Shown: positions 14,722-23,910, counted from the stretch's first letter. The stretch is DNA of 64,000 nt from ECT2AJA-110-A sp035399845 (GCA_035399845.1 DAOPJV010000002.1:62001-126000); one strand, 5' to 3'. The notes: generated by a model not told the origin, from the sequence alone. Translations and numbers: made by a program.

Positions 14722-15324
14722 TTACGTTTCGTCCGCCAATACATCCATGACGCGCGCCGCATCAAAACCCTTACGCCGCAGGGCGGCCAGTAACTTCTTC
14801 CGGGCGTCGTGCGTCGCCTTGTAGATCGCGCCGGTCTTCATTCCCAGCCGCTCGGCCAGAACGACCTGCGGTATTCCCGACAGCTCGCCAAGAATGACCT
14901 GCCGCTGCCTCGGCGTCAGATCCTCGTCGATGGACGCCCGAAGGGCCGCAAGCAGCTGATCGCGCACCTCCTCCGTCTCGATTGCCGGGGCGCCATCCGG
15001 AGAGGCCATCGCCTCGAGTCGATCGTCCAGCGTTTCACGCTTCCAGCGCCGGCGTCGCAGCGCCGTCAGCGCGACGCGCACGGCGACTGCCATTGCCCAT
15101 GTTGCGAATTTGCTCTCGCCGCGAAAGCTGTCGAGCCTGCTCGTGACCTGGAGAACGGCGTCCTGCGTGAAGTCGTCCAGGTCCGTATCCTGCACGTCCG
15201 ATCGCGGACCGAGTGCGGCGCCGAGCCCCTTGCGCAATCGATCGCGCAGGGCCGCGACGGCGTCTTCACGCCCCGCCCGCAGTCCCGCAATCCACGCGTC
15301 GTCCTTCATCGCACTGGCGTCCAT
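14722..15324 (-). CDS. ECF-type RNA polymerase sigma factor
   Basis: 200 residues. Region 2 is RGESKFATWAMAVAVRVAL with preceding DLDDFTQDAVLQV. Region 4 is LTPRQRQVILGELSG followed by the helix-turn-helix QVVLAERLGMKTGAIYKATH. Start ATG 15324 has GGAG just upstream; an in-frame ATG at 15309 lacks one. Followed by the zinc anti-sigma candidate and divergent from the AhpD-like gene, which may be a target. Confidence 0.88.
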   Translation of the reverse strand: MDASAMKDDAWIAGLRAGREDAVAALRDRLRKGLGAALGPRSDVQDTDLDDFTQDAVLQVTSRLDSFRGESKFATWAMAVAVRVALTALRRRRWKRETLDDRLEAMASPDGAPAIETEEVRDQLLAALRASIDEDLTPRQRQVILGELSGIPQVVLAERLGMKTGAIYKATHDARKKLLAALRRKGFDAARVMDVLADET

Positions 15325-15503
15325 CGTCTCCACTCGGCCGGATTCTAGCCATGAAGGTCCGATTTCCCAGCCTTGAAAAAAAGTCGCCGATCGGCGGGTA
15401 AGGCGCCGACGCCTCAGCGCATCCAGGGGCGGCAAGGCGATGACGCCGCGACAGGACGCCGGCGCCGAAAACGAAGCACGACGACACCGAAAAGGAGAAG
15501 GCC

Positions 15504-16064
15504 ATGACACGGTTGAACACGATCACGAAACAGGACGCGAATGGAAAAGCCAAATCACTGCTCGAGGCCGTCGAGAAGAAGCTCGGCGTGGTCCCGAACA
15601 TGATGGGCGCGATGGCGAACTCCCCCGCCGTCCTGGAGGCCTACCTCGGCTTCAGCGGGGCGCTGGCGGGCGGTTCGCTCAGCGCGAAACTCCGGGAACA
15701 GATCGCCCTCGCCGTCGGTCAGCAGAACGACTGCCAGTACTGCCTCGCGGCGCACTCGGCGCTCGGAAAGTTCGCGGGACTCAGCGGCGACGAGATCGCC
15801 GACAGTCGGCGCGGCGCCGCCGGCGACGCCAAATCGCAGGCGATCCTCACCTTCGCGAAGAAACTCGTGTCGCAGCGTGGACGCGTCACGGAAGCGGACC
15901 TCGGCAACCTGAGGGCCGCCGGCGCGAACGACGGCGAAATCGCGGAAGTGATCGCCAACGTCGCCGTCAACCTCTTCACGAATTACTTCAACCACGCCGT
16001 CGATACCGTCATTGACTTTCCGAAGGCCGAACCCATCGAGGCGTGCGCCGTCTGCGCCCAGTAG
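15504..16064 (+). CDS. Carboxymuconolactone decarboxylase/AhpD-like peroxidase
   Basis: 186 residues of the CMD/AhpD fold. The active-site C77-x-x-C80-x3-H84 (CQYCLAAH) is the AhpD redox motif, so a thiol-dependent peroxidase or disulphide reductase role is likely. A second CxxC (CAVC, residues 182-185) at the very C-terminus is unusual. Strong ribosome site AAGGAG 6 bp before ATG 15504. Divergent from the sigma/anti-sigma pair and followed by DUF488 and RclC-like genes, suggesting oxidative-stress function. Confidence 0.88.
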   Translation: MTRLNTITKQDANGKAKSLLEAVEKKLGVVPNMMGAMANSPAVLEAYLGFSGALAGGSLSAKLREQIALAVGQQNDCQYCLAAHSALGKFAGLSGDEIADSRRGAAGDAKSQAILTFAKKLVSQRGRVTEADLGNLRAAGANDGEIAEVIANVAVNLFTNYFNHAVDTVIDFPKAEPIEACAVCAQ

Positions 16065-16188
16065 GGGCCACGAAAGTCCTCTCATCCACAATGGCTCTTC
16101 AATGGCCGCCCGGTGTGAGTGGCGCAGAATCGCGCCGCCTCACGCCGGTCGCGGCCTGAGGCCCCGGCCGAGAGGCCAATCGCCAGGC

Positions 16189-16572
16189 ATGATGCGGATT
16201 CACATCAAACGCGTGTACGACGAACCGAGTATCGCCGACGGCGCGAGAATCCTCGTCGATCGAATGTGGCCGAGAGGCGTCTCGAAGGCGGCGGCGGAAC
16301 TGGACACGTGGATTCCCGACGTGGCGCCGTCGAACACACTTCGCGCCTGGTTCGCCCATGACGCGGCGCGCTGGCGCGAGTTCAGACGGCGCTACTTCGC
16401 CGAGCTTGCGGAGCAGACCGAGTCGATTGAGGCCCTCCGCCGATTGGCGACGCAAAGGCGTGTCACACTGATCTACGCCGCAAGAGACGAGCGACACAAC
16501 AACGCTGTCGCGCTCCGCGATTACCTGCTCAAACATCGCACAACTGACAGCCAACACTCAAAGGGCGCCTGA
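16189..16572 (+). CDS. DUF488 family protein
   Basis: 127 residues. Contains IKRVYDEPSIADGARILVDR and MWPRGVSK, the hallmark of the YeaO-type DUF488 family, and ends with a LIYAARDERHNNA strand-turn. Function not established for the family. 124 bp after the AhpD-like gene and 24 bp before the RclC-like gene, same strand. ATG 16189 is preferred over 16192 because AGGC lies just upstream; they differ by one residue. Confidence 0.88.
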   Translation: MMRIHIKRVYDEPSIADGARILVDRMWPRGVSKAAAELDTWIPDVAPSNTLRAWFAHDAARWREFRRRYFAELAEQTESIEALRRLATQRRVTLIYAARDERHNNAVALRDYLLKHRTTDSQHSKGA

Positions 16573-16596
16573 CGCCCACAGGAACGAGGAACACCC

Positions 16597-17154
16597 ATGA
16601 ACGATACCAGCGCTCAGCAGCGACCACTCCCGCCCGAACTCAACGTCGAATCCCATCGCTCCATGATTGTCGGACTCGAACACCTGGCCGACCCGCTGGC
16701 GCGCATCGGCCGTCACGCCCGGCGGATCAGCCTGGTCATCATCATCGGCTGGATCGGAGCGATGAAGTTCACGTCCTATGAGGCTGAGGGCATTTCGGGG
16801 CTCGTCGCCAACAGCCCGCTGATGGGCTGGTGGTACAACTTCCTGACGCACGAACAGTTCTCGGCGCTGCTGGGCGTCGCCGAGATCGTCATCGCCGCGC
16901 TGATCGCCGCGGGAGCCTGGTCGCGCCGAGCCGGCGCGTTCGGCGCCGTCGCCGCCGTCGGCATGTTTCTGACGACGCTCAGCTTCATGCTGTCGACGCC
17001 CGGCGTGGCCGAACCGACCGCCGGCGGATTCCCCGCCATCTCCGCCATGCCGGGACAGTTCCTTGTGAAGGATCTGGCGCTGCTCGCGATCTCCGTGAGT
17101 CTGCTCGCCGAAGCGCTGCGGCCCTGGAACGCGCCGGTTACACGATCCGCATGA
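16597..17154 (+). CDS. DUF417/RclC-like inner-membrane protein
   Basis: 185 residues, about four membrane helices (about 45-62, 88-108, 118-138, 148-175). The motifs GWIGAMKFTSYEAEGI, SPLMGWWY and FLVKDLALL are diagnostic of the YkgB/RclC family; E. coli RclC helps survival of reactive chlorine. Follows AhpD-like and DUF488 genes on the same strand. Its 3' end overlaps by 17 bp the end of the convergent glutamate-synthase-like gene. Confidence 0.85.
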   Translation: MNDTSAQQRPLPPELNVESHRSMIVGLEHLADPLARIGRHARRISLVIIIGWIGAMKFTSYEAEGISGLVANSPLMGWWYNFLTHEQFSALLGVAEIVIAALIAAGAWSRRAGAFGAVAAVGMFLTTLSFMLSTPGVAEPTAGGFPAISAMPGQFLVKDLALLAISVSLLAEALRPWNAPVTRSA

Positions 17155-18727
17155 ACTTCTCCGGCGACGCCAGCGCCAGCCACTTTTCCCAGTGCGCCCC
17201 CGGCGGTGTCGCCGCCAACAGGTCACCCGGCTTGAGGTAGTGATAGATCTCGGCGTAGGTCTCGACGCGCGTCTCGCTGACGCGGCGATAGATATGCAGC
17301 GGGCGAAGCTCATCCGGATGTGACAACCCCGCGGCGCCGAGCAACTCCTGAAAGGCCTCCATCGTCTCACGATGGAAATTGGCAACGCGATGCGTCTTGT
17401 CCGTCACGTCGAGACCGCGGACGAGACTCGGCTTCTGCGTCGCCACACCCACGGGACAGTGATTGCTGTTGCAACGACGCGCCTGGATGCAGCCCAGCGA
17501 GAACATGAAGCCCCGCGCCGAATTGCAGAGGTCGGCGCCGGCCGCGAGCCGCGCCGCGAGATTGAAAGCCGTGACAACCTTGCCGCTGGCGATCACGCGG
17601 ACCCTGGGTCGGAAATCAAAACCGACGAGCGCGTTGTGGACGAACACGAGACCTTCCGTCAGCGGCGCGCCGATTGAGTTGCTGAATTCAAGCGGCGCAG
17701 CGCCGGTCCCGCCTTCCCCACCATCGACAGTGACGAAATCCGGATAGATCCCCGTTTCGCGCATCGCCAGGCAGATACTGAGAAACTCGGCGGGATGCCC
17801 GAGGCAGAGCTTGAAACCCGTCGGCTTGCCGCCGGACAAGTCGCGCAGCTTCGCGACAAACTCGAGCAGACCGCGCGGCGAGTCAAAGGCCGAATGCGCA
17901 GGTGGCGACAACACGTCGCGCCCCTTCGGCACACCGCGAATCTCCGCAATCTCGTCCGTGATCTTTGCGGCGGGGAGGATGCCGCCATGGCCCGGCTTGG
18001 CGCCCTGCGAGAGCTTGATCTCGATCATCTTCACATGATCGTGGCTGGCGCGCTTCTCAAAGGCGCCGGGGTCAAACGTACCGTCATGATTGCGGCAGCC
18101 GAAGTAGCCTGTGCCGATCTGCCAGACAACGTCGCCGCCGGGCTCGAGATGGTATCGACTGAGCCCCCCCTCGCCCGTGTTGTGATAGAAGCCGCCGATT
18201 TTCGCGCCGCCGTTCAGCGCGCGGATCGCGGCGCTGGACAGTGAGCCGTAACTCATCGCCGAGATGTTCAACAGGCTCGCCTCGTAGGGGCGCTTGCAGG
18301 CGTCTCCGCCGATCCGGATCCGCGCCGATTCTTCCGTCGGGTGTTTGGCGCCCAGCGAGTGATTCATCCACTCATAACCAGGCTCATACACGTCGCGCTG
18401 CGTGCCGAAGGGCAGCGTTTGCAGGGCAAGCTTGGCGCGCTGATAGACGATCGATCGCTGCTCGCGATTGAAGGGCGTGCCGTCCGTATCACTCTCAATG
18501 AAGTACTGATTGATCTCGGGACGAATCGCCTCGAACAGGTAGCGGAAATGCCCGATGATCGGGAAATTCCGACGTACGGCGTGCCGAGTCTGGATCGCGT
18601 CGAGAACACCCAGCATGAACAAGGGAAACAGGAAGATCAGCGTCCAGAGCATCGGCGGCCAGACGTAGCCGACACAACCCACGAGCGCAAACACAATCAG
18701 TGATATGAGCAGGAATTGGCGTACCAT
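17138..18727 (-). CDS. FMN-binding glutamate synthase family protein, membrane-anchored
   Basis: 529 residues. Two hydrophobic helices at the N-terminus (about 4-20 and 27-45) are followed by a GltB central/FMN-barrel domain: NISAMSYGSLS, NTGEGGLSRYH, KPGHGGILPA, VDGGEGGTGAAP and a Cys cluster GCIQARRCNSNHCPVGVATQ that in glutamate synthase holds the 3Fe-4S cluster. It lacks the amidotransferase and GXGXG domains. Members oxidise or reduce unknown substrates. The C-terminus is convergent with and overlaps the RclC-like gene by 17 bp. Confidence 0.92.
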   Translation of the reverse strand: MVRQFLLISLIVFALVGCVGYVWPPMLWTLIFLFPLFMLGVLDAIQTRHAVRRNFPIIGHFRYLFEAIRPEINQYFIESDTDGTPFNREQRSIVYQRAKLALQTLPFGTQRDVYEPGYEWMNHSLGAKHPTEESARIRIGGDACKRPYEASLLNISAMSYGSLSSAAIRALNGGAKIGGFYHNTGEGGLSRYHLEPGGDVVWQIGTGYFGCRNHDGTFDPGAFEKRASHDHVKMIEIKLSQGAKPGHGGILPAAKITDEIAEIRGVPKGRDVLSPPAHSAFDSPRGLLEFVAKLRDLSGGKPTGFKLCLGHPAEFLSICLAMRETGIYPDFVTVDGGEGGTGAAPLEFSNSIGAPLTEGLVFVHNALVGFDFRPRVRVIASGKVVTAFNLAARLAAGADLCNSARGFMFSLGCIQARRCNSNHCPVGVATQKPSLVRGLDVTDKTHRVANFHRETMEAFQELLGAAGLSHPDELRPLHIYRRVSETRVETYAEIYHYLKPGDLLAATPPGAHWEKWLALASPEKFMRIV

Positions 18728-18946
18728 GCGGGTATGCTAGAGGGTCCGCGGGCATTCGAATAGCGCGATGTCGCAGTGAGATCCGATCGATCCTGAGGCG
18801 CCGGGACCGCGTCATCCGCAACCGAATTCCGCAATGCCCCCAACATGTCGGCGACTCCACATCCACTCCGGCTTGAATGACATTCCGTCGCTGCCCTATA
18901 ATTCACCGTAAGTCCTGGCGCCGAAGAATCAACATCCGGTGCACAC

Positions 18947-20446
18947 ATGATCAGAAGCCGTCATGCGCTGATCGGGGCAGTCCTGTTTGCCGCAGCGCTT
19001 GCGCGCCCCGGCGCCGTGACTGCGCCGTGGCTCTGTGCGGCCGACGACAATCCCGCTGCCCCAACGGCGAATTCACGACTCACGCCGCCTGTCGGCGCCT
19101 GGAGACTGTCGGGCGAATCATCTTCCGGAAAACGACTGTCAGCAACGCTGGTCGTCCTCCGTAACGAAGCTTCCCGGCTCGAAGGCTACATCCGCTGGAA
19201 GTCGCCGGGCGAACTCTCGGCGATTGAGGTCTTTCGTGGCGAGTGCGACGCCTCGGGGCGTGTCACGCTGGAAGGGTTCGAGGTTCTGACGCAACGGACG
19301 CGTGTCGGCGTCGGCGCACATCGGGCGACGTTTGACGCCGAGACGCGCGAACTCAGACACGGAGTGTCGACGCCTTCGACGCCGGCGGGCGTCGTCGGTC
19401 AATGGACGGCGTCGTACGTGGGCGATCCGCCTTCAACGCTTCCGAAGATGATGAACCTTCCGCCGGCCGAGGGCCGATGGCCGACACTCTGTCGAAATCT
19501 CTCCGAGGGATTCGCCCGCGGCCGCATCGGTCACTGGCACTTCCCTCGCACGGACGAAATAAGCGAACTGCTGAACGCGGATGACGATCGTCTGACTCGG
19601 CTTGCAACGCTTCGCCGCGCCCAGCGATCGCTGGAGCAGTTCGCGAACTCCGGGCTGACGAGCCTGTCCGAGGCGGACACGTCGAATGTGGACGACGCAA
19701 TGCCCCTTCTGCGCGAGCTCTATCCGCTGGAAGATGGTCGCGTCGTCAATCTTCCCGAGCCGCTTCAACAGATCATCCACGCAACATCGGCGACTCGTGG
19801 GCGCGGCGCCGACGCCGGCGACAAGATGACGATGCGGGCGCTCGAGGGACTCGTATCGAGCTCGCTGCGGGCACAGTTGATCGACGTCGCGGCGCCGATG
19901 CGACGGCGAAGCGAAATGCGGGAAAGCGATATTCGCGCGCGATGCCGCCCCGCGACGGAGGGTGGGCTTGTCGCGCGCGTGACGAACAAGTCGGGCCGCG
20001 ATCTCAGGCGATGCCTCATCGTCACGCAGTTCCATGTCGATCCCCAGGCGGTTGAAGATGCGTCCAGACAGGCCTCCGAACAGAAACTGGCGCAGGCCAC
20101 GATCGCGCGATGGCTCGGCCAGACGGGACGGACCGGCCGCTCGAATGCGCAGCCGCTGGAGTACTACTGGGCCGTTGAGTCGCTCGACAAGGGCTCGATC
20201 TGCTACCTGGAGTCGTGGCCCGACGAGCGAACCATCGATGTCGACCTGGCGCCGGCGCCCTGTCACTGCATCGAGGGAACTGTCGCGCGGGTCTACGTCT
20301 TCTCGAGCGACGGATCGATGACCGTCAATATCGACAAGCCGTCTCTGCAGACGGCCTTCGCGGAATCACGACTGAAGAGCAGAACGAGCGTCGCCACCAA
20401 GTCGAAATCGAAGACGCGGCGAACGCGCCGCCGAGCGCCCTCGTGA
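18947..20446 (+). CDS. Secreted protein of unknown function
   Basis: 499 residues. Signal peptide at about 1-31 (basic start, ALIGAVLFAAALA). Residues about 45-160 look like a beta-sandwich (GAWRLSGESSSGKRLSATLV, GYIRWKSPGEL, GQWTASY), the kind of domain that scores a response to a solute. Residues 190-330 are helical and Arg/Glu rich, and 335-470 form a second beta-rich module. The C-terminus is a very basic tail (KSKSKTRRTRRRAPS). I do not recognise the family. Stands alone. Confidence 0.65.
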   Translation: MIRSRHALIGAVLFAAALARPGAVTAPWLCAADDNPAAPTANSRLTPPVGAWRLSGESSSGKRLSATLVVLRNEASRLEGYIRWKSPGELSAIEVFRGECDASGRVTLEGFEVLTQRTRVGVGAHRATFDAETRELRHGVSTPSTPAGVVGQWTASYVGDPPSTLPKMMNLPPAEGRWPTLCRNLSEGFARGRIGHWHFPRTDEISELLNADDDRLTRLATLRRAQRSLEQFANSGLTSLSEADTSNVDDAMPLLRELYPLEDGRVVNLPEPLQQIIHATSATRGRGADAGDKMTMRALEGLVSSSLRAQLIDVAAPMRRRSEMRESDIRARCRPATEGGLVARVTNKSGRDLRRCLIVTQFHVDPQAVEDASRQASEQKLAQATIARWLGQTGRTGRSNAQPLEYYWAVESLDKGSICYLESWPDERTIDVDLAPAPCHCIEGTVARVYVFSSDGSMTVNIDKPSLQTAFAESRLKSRTSVATKSKSKTRRTRRRAPS

Positions 20447-20523
20447 GGCCCGGGTCGTGGCCGGCGTTGCCGGCCGTAGGCTCCCTGTGGTAGTCATCGC
20501 TTTCATTGGACCGAGACAGTCGT

Positions 20524-20934
20524 CTACGAATCCTCATCGGTGAAGGGATGCTCGACGAGTATTCGATCATATTCGGCGGACTTCCGAATTGCCCACTCTC
20601 GATTCACGCGTTCAAGAAGTTCAATGTCCTTTGCAAACCACTTCCGACGGCTGTCTCCGCCATCGTCGCGATGCGCGAGTTCGAATTCCGTTGCCATACT
20701 GCGTGTCAGATCTGACACCAGCCAATACAGTATTTCGTCGTCAGAGTTGGTCCGCCGCTCACTGAGCCGCTGTCCCCGCTCGGTGCTGACGTATACCCAC
20801 GTATTCCCTTCGATTTCGACGTGAGACGAACCGTCATGTTGAGGCGCGTCAAGAAAGCGCACGAGCCGCCGGGGCGCTGCGAGAATCGTCGCGCATTCAA
20901 AGTAGCGGTTCTTGATATCTATCAGGTTCGCCAT
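20524..20934 (-). CDS. Imm63-like orphan immunity protein
   Basis: 136 residues, soluble, alpha/beta. The block DEILYWLVSDLTRSMATEFE, then DSRRKWFAKDIELLERVN and EHPF followed by acidic residues, matches the pattern I associate with the Imm63 immunity family of polymorphic toxin systems. No toxin gene is adjacent. ATG 20934 is used; the frame continues upstream but only as low-quality antisense sequence. Confidence 0.6.
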   Translation of the reverse strand: MANLIDIKNRYFECATILAAPRRLVRFLDAPQHDGSSHVEIEGNTWVYVSTERGQRLSERRTNSDDEILYWLVSDLTRSMATEFELAHRDDGGDSRRKWFAKDIELLERVNREWAIRKSAEYDRILVEHPFTDEDS

Positions 20935-20999
20935 TTCACGGGTGGATTGCGGGCGGGAAATACGATGTGAGGCCTGTTTCCTGCTCCGGGCAGGGTTAC

Positions 21000-21326
21000 C
21001 TACGCCGAAATATCCAGGCGTTCCCGGCCATCGTCGTCGCGCGTAATGCCGGATTCGTCGGCGGCGACCTCTTCCGCGGCGCCCTCCTCTTCCGGCCCGC
21101 CGTCGTATCGACCCTGGCTGCCGTAGCCGCCGCCGTCGGCGTCGACCTTCGTTCGCCCGTCCGTCTCTTCGATCTCGAGAATATCCTCCGTCCCGCCGCG
21201 ACCCGTCAGTTCGCGCGAGGCGTCCGTCTGCTCGTTCTCGACGCGATCCTTCTGCTGCGAAGCGGCGGACTGCGTCACACCCGACTGCAGCACGCTGCCG
21301 ATGGCGTTCGGAGGAATGGAAGACAT
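21000..21326 (-). CDS. Small acidic disordered protein at the end of the flagellar cluster
   Basis: 108 residues, almost entirely polar: a hydrophobic start (MSSIPPNAIGSVLQSGVTQS), then Glu/Asp/Gly-rich sequence, ending in LDISA. No domain recognised. The ATG at 21326 has a GAGGG ribosome site about 9 bp upstream, and a sigma-28-like promoter lies at 21380-21407. Position after fliA, same strand, and the promoter suggest a motility link (late gene or export-associated protein). It does not look like FlgM. Confidence 0.55.
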   Translation of the reverse strand: MSSIPPNAIGSVLQSGVTQSAASQQKDRVENEQTDASRELTGRGGTEDILEIEETDGRTKVDADGGGYGSQGRYDGGPEEEGAAEEVAADESGITRDDDGRERLDISA

Positions 21327-21379
21327 AGCGATCGACCCTCTCGACGGTATCCAACGAGATTCATCGGCCTACACAGAAG

Positions 21380-21407
21380 ATATCGGCAATTCTTGCCGAC
21401 GGGCTTA
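21380..21407 (-). promoter_or_regulatory. Candidate sigma-28 (FliA) promoter
   Basis: On the minus strand TAAG (21407-21404), a 16-bp spacer and GCCGATAT (21387-21380) resemble the FliA consensus TAAA-N15-GCCGATAA (7 of 8 in the -10). Transcription would start near 21373, 47 bp before the ATG at 21326. The -10 lies in a TCGGCAA/TTGCCGA hairpin (21383-21399). Confidence 0.45.
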
Positions 21408-21593
21408 AAACAGGGCCATCAAACCCCCGGACGAATCCCTCTCCCGGCTCATCGTACGTAATCCACGCAAGGCACAGATCCGGCGGATTCGAGTGAAGCG
21501 TCGTCGGCCCATTGAAATGTGTACCGCGAAGGCGGCAGCGCCCTGTTCGTCACAAGAGAGCGTCCCACGGGGCCGGCGCCGAATCTGTCAACG

Positions 21594-21610
21594 GCACGCT
21601 GAAGGCGTGC
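21594..21610. repeat. REP-like hairpin in the gap between fliA and the small acidic gene
   Basis: GCACGC (21594-21599) and GCGTGC (21605-21610) with loop TGAAG, followed by a GC-rich segment with GCCCGGGGC-like sequence to about 21660. The rest of 21411-21821 shows no gene. Confidence 0.5.
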
Positions 21611-21821
21611 AACATGCCGAGCCCGGGGCGGGTGCGGCCCGCGAAGCGGATAAACGCAGCCCTAGGAATACGATCAGTGAGAAAATGAAGCACTGAAAAT
21701 GCGAAACATCCCGTCACATCGGTGGGATTGGCGCCCATGCGGTGTTACCGAAGTCCAGGGTCGATTTCCGGGACTTCCATCATGATTCAATTTGATTAAC
21801 TGGCAAACCCGCCAGACCCGA

Positions 21822-22595
21822 TCAAACGCGGAATTCGCGGGTCCGCTGTTTGAGCTGGAAGCGGAGACGATCGACGATGGCGGAGTGCATCTGGCTGACG
21901 CGACTCTCGGAGAGATCCAGCGTCAGGCCGATCTCCTTCATCGTGAGCTCTTCATAGTAATAAAGGACGAGGATGAGGCGTTCCGTCGGCGTGAGGTTCT
22001 GCTGGACCAGCGTCTTGAGGTCTTCCTTCTGGAGTTCCTTCTGCGGGTCGAGGGCGCGTTCGTCGCGAAGGATCTCCACTTCGGCCACGTCCCGCGTGGA
22101 ATCCGTCGTAAAGGCCTTCCGCGAAAGCGATGTCATCGTGACGGCGTTTCCGTCACGCTTGATTCGCTTGAATTCGTCCTTCGACACGCCGATCCGACGC
22201 GCGATCTCGCGATCGCTGGGCATGCGGCCCAGTTCGCTCTGCAGTTCCTTCGTGGCGTTCTGCACGCGCTGCGATCGATTGCGAACAAGTCTCGGCACCC
22301 AGTCCATCGAGCGAAGCTCATCGAGAATGGCGCCGCGGACGCGCGGAGAGCAGTAGGTCTCGAACTTGACGCCGCGTTCCAGGTCGAAGGCGTCGATCGC
22401 GTCGATGAGACCGAACATGCCGGCCGACACCAGGTCCTCGACATCGACTTCCGTCGGCAGCTTCGCATGAACGCGTTCCGCATTGAAGCGGACGAGCTGG
22501 GCGTACTGCTCGATCAGGAAGTTGCGAAGCTCCTCAGTCGGGGCCTTCTTGTACTTGATCCATACCGACTGAATGTCGACGTCCGTCGCGACCAT
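21822..22595 (-). CDS. fliA: Flagellar sigma factor FliA (sigma-28)
   Basis: 257 residues. Region 2 (EDLVSAGMFGLIDAIDAFD, FETYCSPRVRGAILDELR), region 3 (LGRMPSDREIARRIGVS) and region 4 (LTPTERLILVLYYYEELTMK, LSESRVSQMHSA) are complete and of the FliA/WhiG type. It would direct late flagellar genes, none of which (flagellin, hook-associated) lie in the window. No FlgM was recognised. Last recognised gene of the flhA-flhF-flhG-fliA run. Confidence 0.96.
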   Translation of the reverse strand: MVATDVDIQSVWIKYKKAPTEELRNFLIEQYAQLVRFNAERVHAKLPTEVDVEDLVSAGMFGLIDAIDAFDLERGVKFETYCSPRVRGAILDELRSMDWVPRLVRNRSQRVQNATKELQSELGRMPSDREIARRIGVSKDEFKRIKRDGNAVTMTSLSRKAFTTDSTRDVAEVEILRDERALDPQKELQKEDLKTLVQQNLTPTERLILVLYYYEELTMKEIGLTLDLSESRVSQMHSAIVDRLRFQLKQRTREFRV

Positions 22596-22670
22596 ATTCG
22601 CCGCTCCATGGGGTTCGACTGATCGTCGTTACCCGGTTCAATCATTCCGGCGGGCGCCGGAACGCTTCAC

Positions 22671-22946
22671 TCAACCGCCGACGACGGTCACATCACCGTG
22701 ATGATCGTCCGCCGCGTGGCGCTCTTCGTCGTGAGTTGATGCTTCGGACGCCTCACTCTTCCGGACTCCGTCCTGAATGATCTGTACTCCGATCCATCCC
22801 GCCGCGAGGCCCATCGCGACACCGCCGAGCAGTCCCTGCACGGCGCGCGGTATCAGCACGCCCGGCGCCGCGCCGGTCACGAGACCGACGAGAATCGTCG
22901 AGCTGAAGACAACTAACCCGCAGATAGATCCGAACAGCCGAATCAC
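22671..22946 (-). CDS. Small membrane protein between flhG and fliA
   Basis: 91 residues from a GTG start (22946; AAAGG 5 bp upstream). Two membrane helices (about 4-27 and 31-56) and a polar His/Asp/Glu-rich tail (HDEERHAADDHHGD) that could bind metal. Conserved position in a flagellar operon suggests an accessory role; family not recognised. A 7-bp hairpin (TTCCGGC/GCCGGAA, 22645-22662) follows before fliA. Confidence 0.6.
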   Translation of the reverse strand: MIRLFGSICGLVVFSSTILVGLVTGAAPGVLIPRAVQGLLGGVAMGLAAGWIGVQIIQDGVRKSEASEASTHDEERHAADDHHGDVTVVGG

Positions 22947-23022
22947 AACGCCTTTACGTCAACGGCGCACAAGGTTCTCGGTCGTGGCCGTACTCTCCGC
23001 ATCGGCAGTCATTGCCCGCGAG

Positions 23023-23910
23023 TTAATAGAAATGGCCGAACAATTTTCGAAAGAAACCCGGCGCCGGCGGAGCGTCGTCGTCGCCCGATAGAATGCGATC
23101 CGCCAGCATTGCCACGCCGCGCGCGGCGGTGGATCGCGGCGAGAGGGAAACGAGCGGTCGCCGTCGTCGGATGGAGATGGGAACATTTTCGTCGCGCAGG
23201 ATCTGCCCGTAATCATCGACCGCAACGCTCAGAAATCGCGCCGCGACGGATGCGACGCGCTGCGACACGGCGCGCCCCTCACTCGCCGAGGCGGCGCAGT
23301 TCACGACGAGACCAATCGAGGGCGTGATCGGCGTTCGACTGAGCACCTTGACGAGGGCGTAGACATCGGCGACGGCGGTCGGCTCAGGCGTCGTCACGAG
23401 GAGCAGGCGATGCGCCGTCTGCGCAAAGGCGAGCACGTTCTGGGAGATGCCGGCGCCGCAATCGAGCAGAATCACATCGCTTTCGCGCTCCATGCGGCCC
23501 AGGGCGTCGAGCAGGCGCAGCCGTTCGAATTCGCTCAGATCCGCAACACCCGCGATGCCCGATGCGCCGGCAATGACGGACAGATTGTCATCGACGCGCA
23601 CGGCGACATCATCGAGCGACCGCTCGCCGCGTATCACGTGTGAGAGATCGTGCGTTGTGCTCACGTTCATCGCGACATCGATGTTGGCTGTGCCGAGATC
23701 GGCGTCGATCAGGATGACGCGCCTGCCGCGCCCGGCCAGTGTCAGCGCGAGGTTGACGGCGACACTCGTCTTGCCGACGCCGCCCTTTCCGCTCGCGATG
23801 GCGATCACCTGCGCCGCGCGGCGCGGCCGCGCCACCGGCTGAAGACTCGCCTCGTGGCTCGCCATCATGCGTCGGAGATCCGTTGCCTGATCCGTCGGAA
23901 GAGCGGTCAT
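23023..23910 (-). CDS. flhG: MinD-family flagellar number regulator FlhG
   Basis: 295 residues. ParA/MinD ATPase with deviant Walker A GKGGVGKTS, DADLGTANIDVAMN and LLDCGAGIS. FlhG limits flagellar number, usually through FlhF and the basal body. The ATG at 23910 overlaps the flhF stop (ATGA). An N-terminal ATRRM-like segment (DLRRMMASHEA) resembles the DQAxxLR activator helix of FlhG. The C-terminus ends in an amphipathic PGFFRKLFGHFY, typical of membrane-targeting ends. Confidence 0.93.
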   Translation of the reverse strand: MTALPTDQATDLRRMMASHEASLQPVARPRRAAQVIAIASGKGGVGKTSVAVNLALTLAGRGRRVILIDADLGTANIDVAMNVSTTHDLSHVIRGERSLDDVAVRVDDNLSVIAGASGIAGVADLSEFERLRLLDALGRMERESDVILLDCGAGISQNVLAFAQTAHRLLLVTTPEPTAVADVYALVKVLSRTPITPSIGLVVNCAASASEGRAVSQRVASVAARFLSVAVDDYGQILRDENVPISIRRRRPLVSLSPRSTAARGVAMLADRILSGDDDAPPAPGFFRKLFGHFY

